Below are positions 7,944-8,745 of a stretch of 8,745 bases of DNA, one piece after another. Under the pieces are notes generated by a model. The model did not search any database and was not told the origin of the DNA. It saw nothing but the letters and a program-made list of their open reading frames with translations. The stretch's first letter is position 1; each line of letters begins with the position of its first letter. The position numbers and the translations under genes are program-made. Origin of the DNA: Rhodospirillaceae bacterium. Its GTDB lineage: Bacteria > Pseudomonadota > Alphaproteobacteria > Thalassobaculales > Thalassobaculaceae. The DNA lies in contig PCAV01000049.1 of NCBI GenBank assembly GCA_002730675.1, positions 19,116 to 27,860 of the forward strand, given 5' to 3'.

Positions 7944-7960
7944 GGTGAATACCTTTTTTT
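7943..7960 (+). terminator. Possible weak intrinsic terminator after lpxB
   Basis: AGGT at 7943-7946 and ACCT at 7951-7954 can pair across a GAAT loop, and a run of T follows to 7960. The 4-bp stem is short for a true terminator, so termination here would be inefficient at best. It lies at the end of the lipid A block, where a terminator would make sense. This is inference from one small hairpin. Confidence 0.25.
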
Positions 7961-7993
7961 AAGAGTATTTTAGTTGTTTTAATTTTTACCAAC

Positions 7994-7999
7994 GGAGGG
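7994..7999 (+). promoter_or_regulatory. Strong ribosome binding site of the downstream Asp/Glu racemase-superfamily gene
   Basis: GGAGGG lies 4 nt before the ATG at 8004. It is the best Shine-Dalgarno match in the window, unlike the weak sites within the upstream cluster. It fixes the start and suggests that this gene is translated independently of lpxB. Confidence 0.75.
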
Positions 8000-8003
8000 C
8001 TAT

Positions 8004-8745
8004 ATGGTCGATACATTAGGATGGCGGGGAAAATTTGGTGTTATTACACCCTCAACAAACACAGTCGTTCAGCCTGAATACGATGCAATTTGTCCCGCCG
8101 GTGTCACCACTCATATAGGACGAATGCATATACCAGATGATCCGATGTCAAGTGATGAGGATTTTGATGAATTAATCAGGCGAATTGATGTGGCCTTGGA
8201 GGATGCGGTTAAACGAGTTATGACATGTAAGCCTGATTATTTTGTCTTAGGGATTTCTAGTGAGAGTATATGGGGAGGTGGTCTTGAGAAGGCGCAAGAA
8301 ATCGTCAAAAGGATGAAGCCACTTTTAAACGGGGTACAGGTAAGTCAGGCGGCAGATGCGCTACCTGCGGCTCTTAAGGCTTTTGGTGTGAAGAAAAAAA
8401 TTTCGGTCGTTACTCCCTACTTCCCTGTTGCTGAACCACATATTCAACAATTTGCCGCTGACATTGGTTATGAAATTGTGAAAACTTATCATATGAGTTG
8501 CAAAAGTCCGACACTGATAGCTCATACGAGTGAGGACCAGTGCTGGGAGGCGCTTCGATCCGTAGACAGCAATGAGGTTGAAGCAATTATTCAATTTGGA
8601 GCAAATCTACCTTTCGCGGTAGTTGCTGCTGAGGCGGAAAAACGTCTCAAAAAACCAATAGTGGCAGTCAACGTTGCTACTATTTGGCATGCGTTGAGGT
8701 CATTCGGAATAAAAGATCGGATTTATGGTCAAGGTAGACTTTTGT
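8004..8745 (+). CDS. Arylmalonate decarboxylase/maleate isomerase-like protein (Asp/Glu racemase superfamily), 3' end outside window
   Basis: The frame is open from ATG 8004 to the window end (247 residues), near the 240-260 residues usual for the family, so only the tail is missing. The N-terminus has the family's strand and loop FGVITPSTNTVVQPEYDAI (11-29), with Asn19 at the position of the substrate-binding Asn of Nocardia maleate isomerase. TPYFPVAEP (137-145) supplies the matching Tyr139, and the end has AVNVATIWHALRSFGI followed by YGQGRLL, as in maleate isomerases. These enzymes normally use one or two cysteines. Here the first position is Gly83/Ile84 in LGISSESIWGG and the second is Gly199 in IIQFGANLPF, so neither is Cys. 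The specific reaction therefore cannot be named; racemase, isomerase and decarboxylase are all unproven. It follows lpxB after 60 nt and has no evident part in lipid A synthesis. Superfamily membership is confident, function is not. Confidence 0.85.
   Translation, partial: MVDTLGWRGKFGVITPSTNTVVQPEYDAICPAGVTTHIGRMHIPDDPMSSDEDFDELIRRIDVALEDAVKRVMTCKPDYFVLGISSESIWGGGLEKAQEIVKRMKPLLNGVQVSQAADALPAALKAFGVKKKISVVTPYFPVAEPHIQQFAADIGYEIVKTYHMSCKSPTLIAHTSEDQCWEALRSVDSNEVEAIIQFGANLPFAVVAAEAEKRLKKPIVAVNVATIWHALRSFGIKDRIYGQGRLL

Noticed and set aside
7948..7969. AATAC/GTATT inverted repeat after lpxB
   Set aside because: The stem is five AT-rich pairs with a 12-nt loop and would be unstable; the smaller AGGT/ACCT hairpin with a T-tract is the better candidate.
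7944..8003. A promoter for the gene at 8004
   Set aside because: The spacer is AT-rich and contains TATTTT-like stretches, but I could not find a -35 element at suitable spacing, so no promoter is claimed.
8361..8594. Minus-strand open frame of 77 codons near the window end
   Set aside because: The plus-strand frame from 8004 is open throughout, has a strong ribosome binding site and matches a known superfamily.

Overview
This window looks like a piece of an AT-rich alphaproteobacterial chromosome. Seven complete genes and one 5'-truncated gene for outer-membrane biogenesis lie head to tail on the plus strand, in the order rseP-bamA-skp-lpxD-fabZ-lpxA-lpxI-lpxB. This order, and the use of LpxI rather than LpxH for UDP-diacylglucosamine hydrolysis, is what I know from Alphaproteobacteria. 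The even AT-richness and plain codon use would fit a free-living marine or related low-GC lineage. That finer placement is inference from memory and was not computed.

Layout. Positions 1-705 hold the C-terminal part of the site-2 protease RseP (second PDZ domain, the LDGGH zinc-ligand region, last membrane helix). Positions 710-3001 encode BamA, the outer-membrane protein insertase (signal peptide, five POTRA domains, 16-stranded barrel with an IRGF motif and a terminal Phe). Positions 3012-3581 encode a Skp/OmpH periplasmic chaperone. Positions 3586-7943 hold the lipid A block: lpxD, fabZ, lpxA, lpxI and lpxB. Gaps between genes are 12 nt or less, and two junctions (fabZ/lpxA and lpxI/lpxB) are 4-nt ATGA overlaps. 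The whole block is therefore almost certainly one transcription unit with translational coupling.

After lpxB there is a 60-nt AT-rich spacer. It carries a small hairpin with a T-tract (possible weak terminator) and then a strong Shine-Dalgarno sequence. A gene of the arylmalonate decarboxylase/maleate isomerase (Asp/Glu racemase) superfamily starts at 8004 and runs off the window end. It has no evident link to lipid A and probably marks the end of the conserved cluster.

How the genes work together. LpxA adds the first 3-hydroxyacyl chain to UDP-GlcNAc, LpxD adds the N-linked chain after LpxC (not in the window), LpxI releases UMP to give lipid X, and LpxB joins lipid X to UDP-diacyl-GlcN to make the disaccharide. 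FabZ works at the 3-hydroxyacyl-ACP branch point and so competes with LpxA and LpxD for substrate. BamA and Skp deliver and insert outer-membrane proteins, and RseP belongs to envelope surveillance.

I see no RNA genes, mobile elements, CRISPR arrays or broken genes. Nothing here is convincingly a new system. The most notable points are that the last gene lacks both catalytic cysteines of its superfamily, and that LpxB departs from the usual DxPDF motif.
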